Positions 47,403 through 56,226 of a stretch of DNA of 64,000 nt are shown piece after piece; positions within the stretch are counted from its first letter, which is position 1; every line of letters begins with the position of its first letter. Origin of the DNA: Minwuia sp. (GTDB lineage: Bacteria > Pseudomonadota > Alphaproteobacteria > Minwuiales > Minwuiaceae); assembly GCA_029210175.1 (NCBI GenBank), contig JARGPL010000015.1, positions 365,682-429,681 on the forward strand, written 5' to 3'. Position numbers and translations under genes: made by a program. The notes beneath the pieces were generated by a model. The model saw only the letters and a program-made list of their open reading frames with translations. It did not search any database and was not told where the DNA came from.

Positions 47403-47948
47403 ATGTCCGCTTCCCTTCTGGATACCGACATCGATGACACTGACCCGATGGGCGAACTGGTCGAGGGCGAGCATCAGGTCATACATGTGCCGAATACGCT
47501 GCGTGCCAAGACCGGCTCCGGGGAAAGGGTCGATCCGGAGAGGATCAAGGCCGCCGAAAAGGCCGTCCTCGGCATGGCAGACGATTTTCGCATCTGGGCC
47601 ATGGAAGATGTCGCGCAGATGCGCGATATCATCGCCGATTGCAGCGCGGGCTCCCTGCACGTGGTCGACGAGCGGGAGCGGATCTACGACATCAGCCACA
47701 ACGTGAAGGGTCAGGGCAGCACGTTCGGCTATACCCTGCTGACATCTGTCGCAGACAACCTCTGCAACTTCCTGGACCGCCAGAACGAGCTGAACAGCGA
47801 ACATCTGCCCGTCATGGCCGCCCATACGGAGGCGTTGAGCGCCATCCTGCGGTTCAACGTGAAAGGCAGTGACAATCCGACAGGTCAGGAGATCGTGCGC
47901 AGCCTGCATGAGTTGATCACGAAGCAGCCCGTCAAGCCGAGGGTCTGA
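47403..47948 (+). CDS. Hpt-domain-like phosphotransfer protein
   Basis: A 181-residue soluble protein. The C-terminal two-thirds is all-helical with His99 in YDISHNVKGQGSTFGY, which matches the H-x-x-K-G motif of histidine phosphotransfer domains. LLTSVADNLCNFLDRQNEL is the following helix. Residues 1-60 are acidic and probably flexible. It likely relays a phosphoryl group between a hybrid kinase and a receiver, but no kinase or receiver gene is adjacent, so the partner is unknown. The ATG is preceded by CCGGAG. No T-rich terminator was seen after it. Confidence 0.7.
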   Translation: MSASLLDTDIDDTDPMGELVEGEHQVIHVPNTLRAKTGSGERVDPERIKAAEKAVLGMADDFRIWAMEDVAQMRDIIADCSAGSLHVVDERERIYDISHNVKGQGSTFGYTLLTSVADNLCNFLDRQNELNSEHLPVMAAHTEALSAILRFNVKGSDNPTGQEIVRSLHELITKQPVKPRV

Positions 47949-47971
47949 TCCCGACGGGGCTGCTGCCTGCT

Positions 47972-48016
47972 GGGCCGTGAATTACCGGGCTGTGATTTAC
48001 TGGGTTATGACTTACT
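47972..48016. repeat. three imperfect 15-base tandem repeats at the tatC 3' end
   Basis: Units GGGCCGTGAATTACC, GGGCTGTGATTTACT and GGGTTATGACTTACT run head to tail between the Hpt-like and tatC stops. The last unit contains the tatC TAA, and on the minus strand each unit carries a TAA in the tatC frame, giving backup stops. Confidence 0.6.
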
Positions 48017-48842
48017 GAGCTGCTGCGTCCGCTGCCGCTTCCTTCTGGCGACGCTTCTTCTCGACGTAAACCGCACAGAAGATCGAAATCTCGTAGAGGA
48101 TGATGATCGGTATGGCGAGGGTCAGCTGGCTGATCGGGTCCGGCGGCGTGACGATTGCGGCCACGACGAAGACACCGACGATCGCGTATTTCCGCTTTGC
48201 CCTCAATCCCGATGACGTGGCCAGACCGACCTTGGCCAGCAGCGTCAGCAGCACCGGCAGCTGAAAGCAGAGGCCGAAGGCAAAGATCAGCTTCATCACC
48301 AGACTGAGGTATTCGTTGACCTTTGGCTCCAGCTGGATTGCCAGATCACCGTCAGATCCCAGCGTCTCGAACGACAGGAAGAACTCCCACGCCAGCGGCA
48401 TGACCATGAAGTAGACCATGCTGCCGCCGATCAGGAACAGGATCGGGGTCGCCACCAGAAACGGCAGGAACGCGCCTTTCTCGTTCTCGTACAATCCCGG
48501 GGCCACGAACATGTAGATCTGCGAGGCGATGATCGGGAACGCCAGGATGAAAGCGGCCCAGAACGCCACCTTGATGTAGGTGAAGAATGCTTCATGCAGG
48601 GCGGTGAAGATCATCCGCCGACCGGAATCCGCCCCCAGCACATCGACAAGCGGCTGCATCAGCACCGCGTAGATGTCCTCGGCAAATATGAAGCAGAAGA
48701 TGAAGGCGAAGAAGATTGCGGCAACGGAATAGAGCAGACGGTTCCGCAGCTCGATCAGGTGGACAAGCAGCGGCTGCTTGCCCTCCTCCACCGCATCGAA
48801 GGCATCCTCGTCCGGGCCACCGATCTTCGCGCTGTCGGTCAT
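48012..48842 (-). CDS. tatC: Sec-independent translocase subunit TatC
   Basis: A 276-residue six-helix inner-membrane protein. LLVHLIELRNRLLYSVAAI is the N-terminal TatC signature that contacts the twin-arginine signal, and AFILAFPIIASQIYMFVAPGLYENEK is split across the first periplasmic loop and helix 2. It forms the receptor of the Tat system together with TatB. Its start overlaps the tatB stop by four bases. The C-terminal tail is Ala/Lys-rich. Confidence 0.96.
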   Translation of the reverse strand: MTDSAKIGGPDEDAFDAVEEGKQPLLVHLIELRNRLLYSVAAIFFAFIFCFIFAEDIYAVLMQPLVDVLGADSGRRMIFTALHEAFFTYIKVAFWAAFILAFPIIASQIYMFVAPGLYENEKGAFLPFLVATPILFLIGGSMVYFMVMPLAWEFFLSFETLGSDGDLAIQLEPKVNEYLSLVMKLIFAFGLCFQLPVLLTLLAKVGLATSSGLRAKRKYAIVGVFVVAAIVTPPDPISQLTLAIPIIILYEISIFCAVYVEKKRRQKEAAADAAAQ

Positions 48843-49375
48843 GCGCCGTCACTCCGCCTGGGCGTCTCAGTCGCGGTGTCCGACGCGGGCGCAGGTGCAG
48901 GCGCGGGTTCCGGCGCGGCAGGCTGCATGGCGTCGTCCATCTGGCGCGGTGCGTCCGTGCCGCCAATCGCGTTGGGAGATGGCTGTGCAGCGGGTGCGTC
49001 ACTCGCGGGCGCCGGGCTTTCCCAGGCTGTCGGGTCGTCATTGTCGGATGCCGAATCGCGCGGCGCGTCAGGCATGCTCTGCGGCTGACCGGCCTTGCGC
49101 TTGTCCGGGTCGTCGAACAGCCCGTCGAGGCTGCCCGAGGGGTCGACCATGCTGTTCATGTCGGACGCGGCATTCTTCGCCGCCTTGCGGACCTCATCCA
49201 GCTCCGTATCCCGGGCCATGTCTTCCACCGTGCGCTGGAATTCGCGCGCAACGGAACGGGCCTTCCCCAGCCAGTGTGTGACCGTGCGGAAGACAACCGG
49301 CAATTCCTTGGGACCAAAAATGAGGATGGTCAGAACGCCGATGACCAGCAGTTCCGTCCAGCCGAGATCAAGCAT
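48839..49375 (-). CDS. tatB: Sec-independent translocase subunit TatB
   Basis: A 178-residue TatB. The short N-terminal membrane helix with glutamate, MLDLGWTELLVIGVLTILIF, is followed by the GPKELP hinge and an amphipathic helix. The rest is a long Pro/Ala/Asp-rich, disordered C-terminal tail, typical of alphaproteobacterial TatB. It works with TatC as signal-peptide receptor. It lies 95 bases after tatA and overlaps tatC. Confidence 0.94.
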   Translation of the reverse strand: MLDLGWTELLVIGVLTILIFGPKELPVVFRTVTHWLGKARSVAREFQRTVEDMARDTELDEVRKAAKNAASDMNSMVDPSGSLDGLFDDPDKRKAGQPQSMPDAPRDSASDNDDPTAWESPAPASDAPAAQPSPNAIGGTDAPRQMDDAMQPAAPEPAPAPAPASDTATETPRRSDGA

Positions 49376-49470
49376 GCGTGCCGCCCAGCCATAGGTTCAG
49401 GGTTGCAGAAACGGAAATCACACTGTCCCGACGGCAGAACGCCAGTCGGGCAGATTGATCAGGGCGAGGA

Positions 49471-49683
49471 TCAGCCCTGTGCGGCCTTGTCCTTGTCATC
49501 GGCAACCTTGGTCTGAGTGGCGTCATCCTTGGCGGTGCCATCTTCTTCCTTGATACCCTTGCGGAAGCTCTTGATGCCGCCAGCCAGGTCACCGGCCAGG
49601 CGCGAGATCTTGCCGCCGCCGCCGAACAGGATGAGCACGACCGCCAGCACGATGATCCAGTGCCAGATGCTGAATGAACCCAT
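49471..49683 (-). CDS. tatA: Sec-independent translocase subunit TatA
   Basis: A 70-residue TatA. The N-terminal helix [20 protein letters not shown] is followed by [19 protein letters not shown], the amphipathic helix, and an acidic tail. It oligomerises to form the conduit for folded proteins. The FG-hinge has four glycines. It is first in the tatA-tatB-tatC unit, and the upstream gap of 71 bases separates it from the ABC ATPase gene on the same strand. Confidence 0.95.
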   Translation of the reverse strand: MGSFSIWHWIIVLAVVLILFGGGGKISRLAGDLAGGIKSFRKGIKEEDGTAKDDATQTKVADDKDKAAQG

Positions 49684-49754
49684 CGGGAATCTCCCTTGAA
49701 TTAGAATGCTACATCCCCCGGCATTGCAGCACCGGGGAACCCTTCATGTGGACC

Positions 49755-50798
49755 TTATAGGCCATCCATACCAGATGGGAACAGGATTACACGCTCAGGA
49801 TCGATCGAGACGCCGATCTCCTCACCGATTGCCGGTGGACGGCTGGTGGTGCGTGCGCGCAAGGACGGCATGCCGGCGCTGGTGAGTTGCACCCGCCAAT
49901 AGGGGCCGATCAGGCGTGAATCGGTGACTGTCATCTGCAACGACAGCCCGCCAGCCGGTTCCCCGCCCAGACGCACGCCCTCTGGTCGGATCAGCATGTC
50001 CAGGGGGCCGGACGGCAGGTCAGCCGGTTGCGGCAGCGTGCCAAGCGCGGAGGTGACACGATCCCCCTCCGCCATCGCCGACAATTCGTTCACCGGACCG
50101 AAGAACTTGGCCATGAAACGGTTCGCAGGCTTCAGATAGACGTCCGTTGCCGGACCGAACTGAACCAGCCGCCCCGCCTGCATGACCGCAATCCGGTCAG
50201 CCATCCGCATGGCTTCCTCCGGGTCGTGCGTCACCAGCATGACGGTTGCACCCAGACGCTTCAGCAAGGCCAGCGTCTCGTCGCGCACTGCGTTGCGCAG
50301 GGTCACGTCCAGGTTGGCGAACGGTTCATCCATCAGCATCAGACCAGGCGCCGGCGCCAGGGCACGGGCCAGCGCGACACGCTGTTGCTCCCCGCCCGAA
50401 AGCTGATGTGGAAAAACGTCTGCACTGCTTTCCAGGCCGACCCGGGCCAGCACTTCGCGCACCCGGGACTGGCGGATGTCCCCCTTCAGGCCAAAGCCGA
50501 CGTTGCCAGCGACACTCAGGTGCGGAAACAGCGCATAATCCTGAAACACCATGCCGATGCGCCGGGCCTCCGGCGGGACGCTGTGTCCCGGCACGGCCAC
50601 CGAAGTGCCATTGATGCTGATCTGTCCGGCCTGCAGCGTCTCCAGCCCGGCGGCGAGACGCAGACTGGTCGTCTTGCCACAGCCGGACGGACCAAGCAGG
50701 CAGACAATCTCCCCCGGTGCCACATCCAGCGACAGGTCATCGACGGCGCGGAAATCTCCGAACTGATGGATTACATTCTGGAATGACAGTGCAGTCAC
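49755..50798 (-). CDS. FbpC/PotA-type ABC transporter ATPase
   Basis: A 347-residue ATPase from GTG 50798 (GGAG eight bases upstream); a longer frame adds 19 residues. Walker A GPSGCGKTT, the Q-loop MVFQDYALFPHLSV, the signature HQLSGGEQQRVALARAL and Walker B LMLMDEPFANLD are intact. Residues after 240 form a TOBE-like regulatory domain. The Q-loop and TOBE pattern suits ferric-iron (FbpC) or polyamine/thiamine importers. No permease or binding-protein gene is adjacent, so it is an orphan whose membrane partners lie elsewhere. A half-site similar to the Fur-like box at 5912 lies 30 bases upstream, which would fit iron import (inference). Confidence 0.85.
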   Translation of the reverse strand: MTALSFQNVIHQFGDFRAVDDLSLDVAPGEIVCLLGPSGCGKTTSLRLAAGLETLQAGQISINGTSVAVPGHSVPPEARRIGMVFQDYALFPHLSVAGNVGFGLKGDIRQSRVREVLARVGLESSADVFPHQLSGGEQQRVALARALAPAPGLMLMDEPFANLDVTLRNAVRDETLALLKRLGATVMLVTHDPEEAMRMADRIAVMQAGRLVQFGPATDVYLKPANRFMAKFFGPVNELSAMAEGDRVTSALGTLPQPADLPSGPLDMLIRPEGVRLGGEPAGGLSLQMTVTDSRLIGPYWRVQLTSAGMPSLRARTTSRPPAIGEEIGVSIDPERVILFPSGMDGL

Positions 50799-50827
50799 GA
50801 TGTCTCCGACCCGACGTGTACCGTTCC

Positions 50828-50844
50828 TGATAGTCGTTCGCGAT
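50828..50844 (-). promoter_or_regulatory. weak Fur-like half-site upstream of the ABC ATPase
   Basis: TGATAGTCGTTCGCGAT shares TGATA-TCGTTCGC with the dyad at 5912-5932 but lacks a matching left arm. It is 30-46 bases upstream of the GTG start. Suggestive only. Confidence 0.25.
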
Positions 50845-50923
50845 TGGGAAGCCAAGCAGATCAGACAAACAAGGCGTGATTTCGTAATTGACCGTTAACC
50901 ACCCTCTGGCTACCCTCCGCCAC

Positions 50924-51105
50924 ATGAACGCAATGGCCCGCCATATTCTATCTGGTCTCGCCCTAGGTATCCCGGCTCTCCGCTAGAGTCGGGTAAAGCC
51001 CCGTTGCGTCGAGTCCGGTTTTCCTGGCTCCCCCCTTACCCAACAGACAATTCATCGACCCGTGACCGTTGCCCTGTCCCTGATATGCCGGGGCGCGCCG
51101 GGTCG
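50924..51105 (+). promoter_or_regulatory. candidate leuA leader: 20-codon leucine-rich peptide and competing stems
   Basis: The 348-base gap before leuA holds a short ORF at 50924-50986. Four of its 20 residues are Leu (codons CTA, CTC, CTA, CTC) and two are Ile, and it ends HILSGLALGIPALR. Directly after its stop, GGGTAAAGCC (50991-51000) can pair with GGCT (51026-51029) and TTACCC (51036-51041). A second stem pairs CGACCCG (51056-51062) with CGGGTCG (51099-51105). CGGGT at 50990-50994 can also pair with ACCCG in the second stem, so the two folds compete, as in transcription attenuators. No T-run follows the last stem and the leader Shine-Dalgarno is weak. Confidence 0.45.
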
Positions 51106-51146
51106 GATCAGACACACACTGCGTGAAGCAATCGGAGACCAGGCCC

Positions 51147-52838
51147 ATGACCAGCATGCCGAACACCCACAAGTACCGCGCCTTCCCCCAGATCGACCTG
51201 CCTGACAGGCAGTGGCCGACGAAGACCATCGACAAGGCACCGGTCTGGTGTTCCGTCGATCTGCGTGATGGCAATCAGGCCCTGATCGAGCCGATGAACG
51301 GCGACAAGAAGCTGCGATTCTTCCGCCACCTGCTCGCTGTCGGCTTCAAGGAGATAGAGGTGGGCTTCCCCGCCGCTTCCGATACGGATTTCGATTTCGT
51401 GCGCCACATCATCGACCACAACCTGATCCCCGATGACGTGACCATCCAGGTCCTGACACAGGCACGCGATCACCTGATCGAGCGGACTTTCGAGGCCGTG
51501 AAGGGGGCGAAGAACGTGATCATCCACCTCTACAACTCGACTTCCACCGTGCAGCGTCGGGTGGTCTTCGGACTGGAGAAGGATGGCATCACCGATATCG
51601 CCGTCGAAGGCGCGAAGAAGGTGAAGAGCCTGATCCCGACGCTGGAAGGCCAGAATGTCCGCATCGAGTACAGCCCGGAAAGCTTCACCGGCACCGAACT
51701 GGAATATGCCCGCGACGTCTGTCACGCGGTCATGGACGTGTTCGAGCCGACGCCGGAGAACCCGATCATCATCAACCTGCCCGCAACGGTGGAGATGGCA
51801 TCGCCCAACTATTACGCCGACCAGATCGAATGGATGCACCGCAACCTGCGCGACCGGGACTGCGTGATCCTCAGCCTGCATCCGCACAATGACCGGGGCA
51901 CCGCCGTGGCGGCGACGGAGCTGGGTGTGATGGCCGGTGCGGACCGCATCGAAGGCACCCTGTTCGGCAATGGGGAGCGGACGGGCAACGTCGATCTCGT
52001 CACCCTGGCGCTGAACATGTTCACGCAAGGGCTTGATCCTCAACTGGACTTCACGAACATCACCGAATCCATCGCGGTGGCCGAACACTGCAACCAGTTG
52101 CCTGTGCATCAGCGCCACCCCTACGCGGGTGAACTGGCCTATACCGCGTTTTCCGGCTCCCACCAGGACGCGATCAAGAAGGGCATGACGGCGGTCCGCA
52201 GCTCCAACGATGGCCTGTGGGAAGTGCCATACCTGCCCATCGATCCGATGGATGTCGGCCGCGCCTATGAAGGGATCATTCGGGTCAACAGCCAGTCGGG
52301 CAAGGGCGGCGTCGCCTACATCATGGAGAATGATTTCGGGATCGAACTGCCACGCCTTTTGCAGGTGGAATTCAGCCAGGTGGTGCAGAAGGTCACCGAC
52401 GGATCCGGCAAGGAGATGATGGCTGACGACATCTTCGAGACCTTCCAGCAGACCTATCTGGAAACCGACAGCCCGTTTGGCCTCGAATCCTACAAGGTCG
52501 CGTCATCATCGAAGACGGAGGGCAATTCGGTTGTCGATGCCATCGTCCGCCATGGTGGCGAGACCATCGCAGTCTCCGGCGAAGGCAATGGCCCGATCAG
52601 CGCCTTCTTCTCCGGGGCCAAGGCCAGGTTCGGCATCAACGCCAACCTGACCGACTACCGGGAGCATGCGATCCACGCCAGTGAACGCGGATCGCGGACC
52701 CGGGCGGTGTGTTTCATCCGCCTGGCGAATTCCCATGGCGAGCAGCGTTTCGGCGTCGGCATTGACGAGAACACCACCACCGCATCCATGAAGGCCATCG
52801 TGTCGGCCCTCAACCGTCTGGACGAAGTCACCCGATGA
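51147..52838 (+). CDS. leuA: 2-isopropylmalate synthase
   Basis: A 563-residue synthase of the long LeuA form. The DRE-TIM barrel entry is VDLRDGNQALIEPM, LSLHPHNDRGTAVAATELG carries the metal histidines, and the C-terminal LeuA dimer/allosteric domain follows to the end. It condenses acetyl-CoA with 2-oxoisovalerate, the first step of leucine synthesis, and is feedback-inhibited by leucine. The ATG at 51147 is used because CGGAGACC precedes it; a GTG at 51123 and an ATG three codons later are alternatives. The upstream leader suggests leucine-responsive expression. Confidence 0.95.
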   Translation: MTSMPNTHKYRAFPQIDLPDRQWPTKTIDKAPVWCSVDLRDGNQALIEPMNGDKKLRFFRHLLAVGFKEIEVGFPAASDTDFDFVRHIIDHNLIPDDVTIQVLTQARDHLIERTFEAVKGAKNVIIHLYNSTSTVQRRVVFGLEKDGITDIAVEGAKKVKSLIPTLEGQNVRIEYSPESFTGTELEYARDVCHAVMDVFEPTPENPIIINLPATVEMASPNYYADQIEWMHRNLRDRDCVILSLHPHNDRGTAVAATELGVMAGADRIEGTLFGNGERTGNVDLVTLALNMFTQGLDPQLDFTNITESIAVAEHCNQLPVHQRHPYAGELAYTAFSGSHQDAIKKGMTAVRSSNDGLWEVPYLPIDPMDVGRAYEGIIRVNSQSGKGGVAYIMENDFGIELPRLLQVEFSQVVQKVTDGSGKEMMADDIFETFQQTYLETDSPFGLESYKVASSSKTEGNSVVDAIVRHGGETIAVSGEGNGPISAFFSGAKARFGINANLTDYREHAIHASERGSRTRAVCFIRLANSHGEQRFGVGIDENTTTASMKAIVSALNRLDEVTR

Positions 52839-52893
52839 ACCAGAATGACAGGGCGCGGCACCCAAATGCGGGTGCCGCGCCCGCGCTTCCCGA

Positions 52894-53987
52894 ATGACCA
52901 CCCCGAACGATGGATCAGCCCTGCACTGGTCAGCCCGACTGCCGTTCTTCTTTGGCTGGATCATCGTCGGTATTGCGTTCCTGACCATGGCGGTCGGGGT
53001 CAGCGCCCGCACCGGCTTTTCCCTGATGCTGTCGCCGCTGATCAGTGAATTCGGCTGGGATCGCGGTCTGGTTGCCGGCGCGTTTTCCTTCGGATTCCTG
53101 GTGTCCGCCGTCCTCAGCCCTCTCGTCGGGCGTGCAATGGACAGGTACGGGCCCCGCATTGTCATCGAATGCGGCGTGGTGCTGCTGGCTGGCGGGAGGC
53201 CTGCTGGGCCATGGGCCTGCTGGTCATCGTCGTCGTTGCACCGCTGAACCTGCTGGTCCGTCTGCGCCCCGCCGATATCGGTCAGGTCCCGGATGGCAAG
53301 CCCCTGCCCCTCCGCGAAGATGGCTCCGCAATGCCGACCAACATCGTCGATCCGGTGTGGGCCGGCATTGACTGGACTGTGTCGAAGGCGATCCGCACGC
53401 CCCGGTTCTGGTGGCTCGTCGTCGGATTCTTCTGCTCCACCTATGCCTGGTACGCCGTGCAGGTGCATCAGACGACGTTCCTGATCGAAACCGGTTTCGA
53501 CCCGATCCTCGCCGCCTGGGCACTGGGCCTGGTCAGCATTGTCGCCATACCGGGCCAGATCGGCCTGGGTGCCCTTTCGGACAAGATCGGGCGGGAATCC
53601 GTCTGGTCCTTCGGCTGCATGGGCTTCATCATCTGCTATGCGGCGCTGATCGCCCTGGAGCACGAGAAATCGCATCTGCTGCTCTATGTCATGGTCATCG
53701 CCCAGGGCTGCCTTGGCTATGCCATTACCTCCGTGCTCGGCCCCATCGTGGCGGAGATCTTCGAAGGGCCGCACTATGGCGCCATCTTCGGCATCCTGAC
53801 CGTGGCGCTGATCGGCGGCGGTGCAGCGGGACCGTGGGTCACGGGCATCACGCATGATGCCACCGGCAGCTACCAGCTGGCCTTCTTCATCGCCATCGGC
53901 GTATGTATCCTTTCGATTGCCTGCATCTGGATTGCCGCACCGCGCAAGGTCCGCATGGTGCCCGGCAGGATCGGGAGCCCCCTGTGA
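52894..53987 (+). pseudogene. MFS transporter with internal deletion and frameshift
   Basis: The first frame (52894 to about 53195) encodes a normal MFS start: two helices and the loop motif GRAMDRYGPR, reaching VVLLAGG at helix 3, then goes out of frame and stops at 53247. The second frame resumes at GWREACWAMGLLVIVVVAP, equivalent to the end of helix 6 in relatives, and continues to 53987 with the usual second six-helix half (QVHQTTFLIETGFDP; GQIGLGALSDKIGRESVW). About 100 residues covering helices 3-6 are missing. The junction sits at GGCTGGCGGG, a sequence that would occur naturally at both ends, so deletion between short repeats is likely. The transported substrate is unknown. Confidence 0.83.
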
Positions 53988-54424
53988 AGCGCAGAACCGG
54001 CCACAAGGCCTCCGCCGCCGACATCCGGTTTCGCGATGACTTCGCGGCGTTCAGGATTGATCCGGCAGAATTCCGGCACAGGCAGCACATTCGTCTGGCC
54101 TATGTCTGTCTGGTGAACCATGGCCCAGACGCGGCAACAGCCCATGTTCGGGACACCATTACAGCCCTGTTGCACCACATCGGTGTCGATCCGGCGGCGA
54201 AGTATCACGAGACCATGACCCGCGCCTGGGTGCTGGCCGTTGACCACTTCATGCACCGCGACGCCACCCCAGCGACCTCTGCCGATGCCTTCATCGACGC
54301 CAACCCGCGCCTGCTGGACAAGGACATCATGCTGACCCACTACGCGCATGAGACCCTGTTCTCCGACAACGCCCGCGCCGGTTTCGTGGCACCGGACCGC
54401 GCCCCCATCCCGCTGCATGCCTGA
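53984..54424 (+). CDS. uncharacterised helical protein
   Basis: A 146-residue protein starting at a GTG that overlaps the MFS stop (GTGA) and is preceded by GGGAG. It is helical and soluble, with conserved-looking blocks FRHRQHIRLAYVCL, KYHETMTRAWVLAVDHFM and NPRLLDKDIMLTHYAHETLF. Similar uncharacterised proteins with an H-x-H-x-R-L-A block occur in many alphaproteobacteria. The repeated histidines (RHRQH, KYHE, HFMH, THYAHE) would suit metal or haem binding, but no motif of a known family is evident. The upstream partner gene is broken. Confidence 0.65.
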   Translation: MKRRTGHKASAADIRFRDDFAAFRIDPAEFRHRQHIRLAYVCLVNHGPDAATAHVRDTITALLHHIGVDPAAKYHETMTRAWVLAVDHFMHRDATPATSADAFIDANPRLLDKDIMLTHYAHETLFSDNARAGFVAPDRAPIPLHA

Positions 54425-54481
54425 TTGAGCCTTGCCGCCACCCACCCTATGATCGCCTGATCAAATGGGGGAGAGACGGTC

Positions 54482-56173
54482 ATGCATGATCTGGTCATTC
54501 GCGGCGGAACGGTAATCGACGGCACGGGCGGCGCGGCGCGCACGGCTGATGTGGCAGTGAAGGATGGCGTGATTGTCTCCGTCGAGGGCAAGGCCGGGCC
54601 GGCCACCCGTGAGGTGATGGCAGACGGCGCGCTGGTCACACCCGGCTGGGTCGACATTCACACCCACTACGACGGACAGGCCACCTGGGATGCCGATCTG
54701 ACGCCCAGTTCCTGGCATGGTGTGACAACCACGGTCTTCGGCAACTGCGGCGTCGGCTTCGCGCCGGTGAAACCGGGTTCCGAGCCCTATCTGATCAACC
54801 TGATGGAGGGGGTGGAGGACATCCCCGAGATCGTGCTGTCCGAAGGCATCGATTTCCGCTGGGAAAGCTTCCCCGACTTCATGAACGTGCTGGCGGAAAC
54901 CAGTCGCACCATGGACATCGGCACCCAGGTGCCGCATGCGGCGCTCAGGTTCTACTGCATGGGCGACCGGGGCGCGGACCATGGCTCTGCACCGACCGAA
55001 GACGAGATCAAGCAGATGGGCGTGCTGCTGGAGGAAGCGCTGGGCGCGGGCGCGCTCGGCTTTTCCACGTCACGCACCATCAAGCACAAGGCTGCTGATG
55101 GCCGCTACACCCCATCGCTGACAGCACGGGAACCGGAACTGGTGGGCATCGCCCGGGCCATGAAACGCGCCGGACGCGGCATCATCCAGGTGAACTCCGA
55201 CTGCGAACCCGGGGATTTCGAGACCCTGCGCGGCGTGGCGGCTGAATCGGGGCGTCCCATGTCGGTGCTGCTGATCCAGGTGGACAATGCACCCGACCGC
55301 TGGCGCGACACCCGTGCAGGCATCCATGCCGCCAATGCGGCGGGGCAGAAGATGAACGGCCAGGTCTCCAGCCGTCCGATCGGCATCCTGATGGGGCTGG
55401 AAACATCCGTGCACCCCTTCATCACCCACCGCACATGGCGCGCGATGGCCGACCTGACACCGGAAGAGCGCTATCAGCGCCTGAAGAACGATGCCGATCT
55501 GCGCCAGCGCCTGGTTGATGAACGCCCGTCCAACGGTCACACCAAATGGATGGAATTCGGCCTGACACGCGCCTGCCGCCTGGCAGAGCCGCTGAACTAT
55601 GAACCCGACCTTGCCAACAGCGTCGCCGCGATCGCCGAACGCGAAGGCGTCGATGTCTGGACCAAGGCGCTGGAGATGATGCTGCAGGACGACGGCAAGG
55701 CCATCCTGCTCTACCCGTTCGAGAACTACAACGCAGGCAACCTGGACGTCATCCGCGACATGCTGATGGACCCCGACACGGTCTGTGGTGTTGCCGACGG
55801 GGGCGCCCATGTGGGCCTGATCTGCGATTCCAGTGCGCCGACCACCCTGCTGACGCTCTGGGGTCGCGACCGGACGCGGGGCGAAGGCATTCCGCTGCCC
55901 CATCTGGTGAAGAAGCAGACCCGCGACACGGCCCTGACCTATGGGCTGACCGACCGTGGCATGCTGGTTCCGGGAATGAAGGCGGACATCAATGTCATCG
56001 ACTTCGAAAACCTGCGCGCGCTGCAGCCGCAGGTGGTCTATGACATGCCCGCTGGCGGCAAGCGCCTGATCCAGCGTGCGGCGGGCTATCGCCACACGTT
56101 CGTGTCGGGTATCGAGACGCTGGCGAACGGTGAACTGACGGGCAACCGTCCGGGACGCCTGATCCGCGGCTGA
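54482..56173 (+). CDS. N-acyl-D-amino-acid deacylase-type amidohydrolase
   Basis: A 563-residue amidohydrolase of the D-aminoacylase class. HTHYDG at 60-65 (His60 and His62) gives the first metal ligands, GNCGVGFAPVK follows near residue 86, and later PSLTAREPEL, MSVLLIQ and GVADGGAHVG fit the barrel with the late catalytic Asp. It probably removes an N-acyl group from a D-amino acid or a related amide. It is a cytosolic enzyme with no signal peptide. The ATG is preceded by GGGGGAGAG. Dihydropyrimidinase-like or other amidohydrolase activity is the main alternative. Confidence 0.85.
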   Translation: MHDLVIRGGTVIDGTGGAARTADVAVKDGVIVSVEGKAGPATREVMADGALVTPGWVDIHTHYDGQATWDADLTPSSWHGVTTTVFGNCGVGFAPVKPGSEPYLINLMEGVEDIPEIVLSEGIDFRWESFPDFMNVLAETSRTMDIGTQVPHAALRFYCMGDRGADHGSAPTEDEIKQMGVLLEEALGAGALGFSTSRTIKHKAADGRYTPSLTAREPELVGIARAMKRAGRGIIQVNSDCEPGDFETLRGVAAESGRPMSVLLIQVDNAPDRWRDTRAGIHAANAAGQKMNGQVSSRPIGILMGLETSVHPFITHRTWRAMADLTPEERYQRLKNDADLRQRLVDERPSNGHTKWMEFGLTRACRLAEPLNYEPDLANSVAAIAEREGVDVWTKALEMMLQDDGKAILLYPFENYNAGNLDVIRDMLMDPDTVCGVADGGAHVGLICDSSAPTTLLTLWGRDRTRGEGIPLPHLVKKQTRDTALTYGLTDRGMLVPGMKADINVIDFENLRALQPQVVYDMPAGGKRLIQRAAGYRHTFVSGIETLANGELTGNRPGRLIRG

Positions 56174-56226
56174 GAACCGGACGTAAGTCCCCCAACGCAT
56201 ACCGACAATCGCGCAGGAGCTGACCC

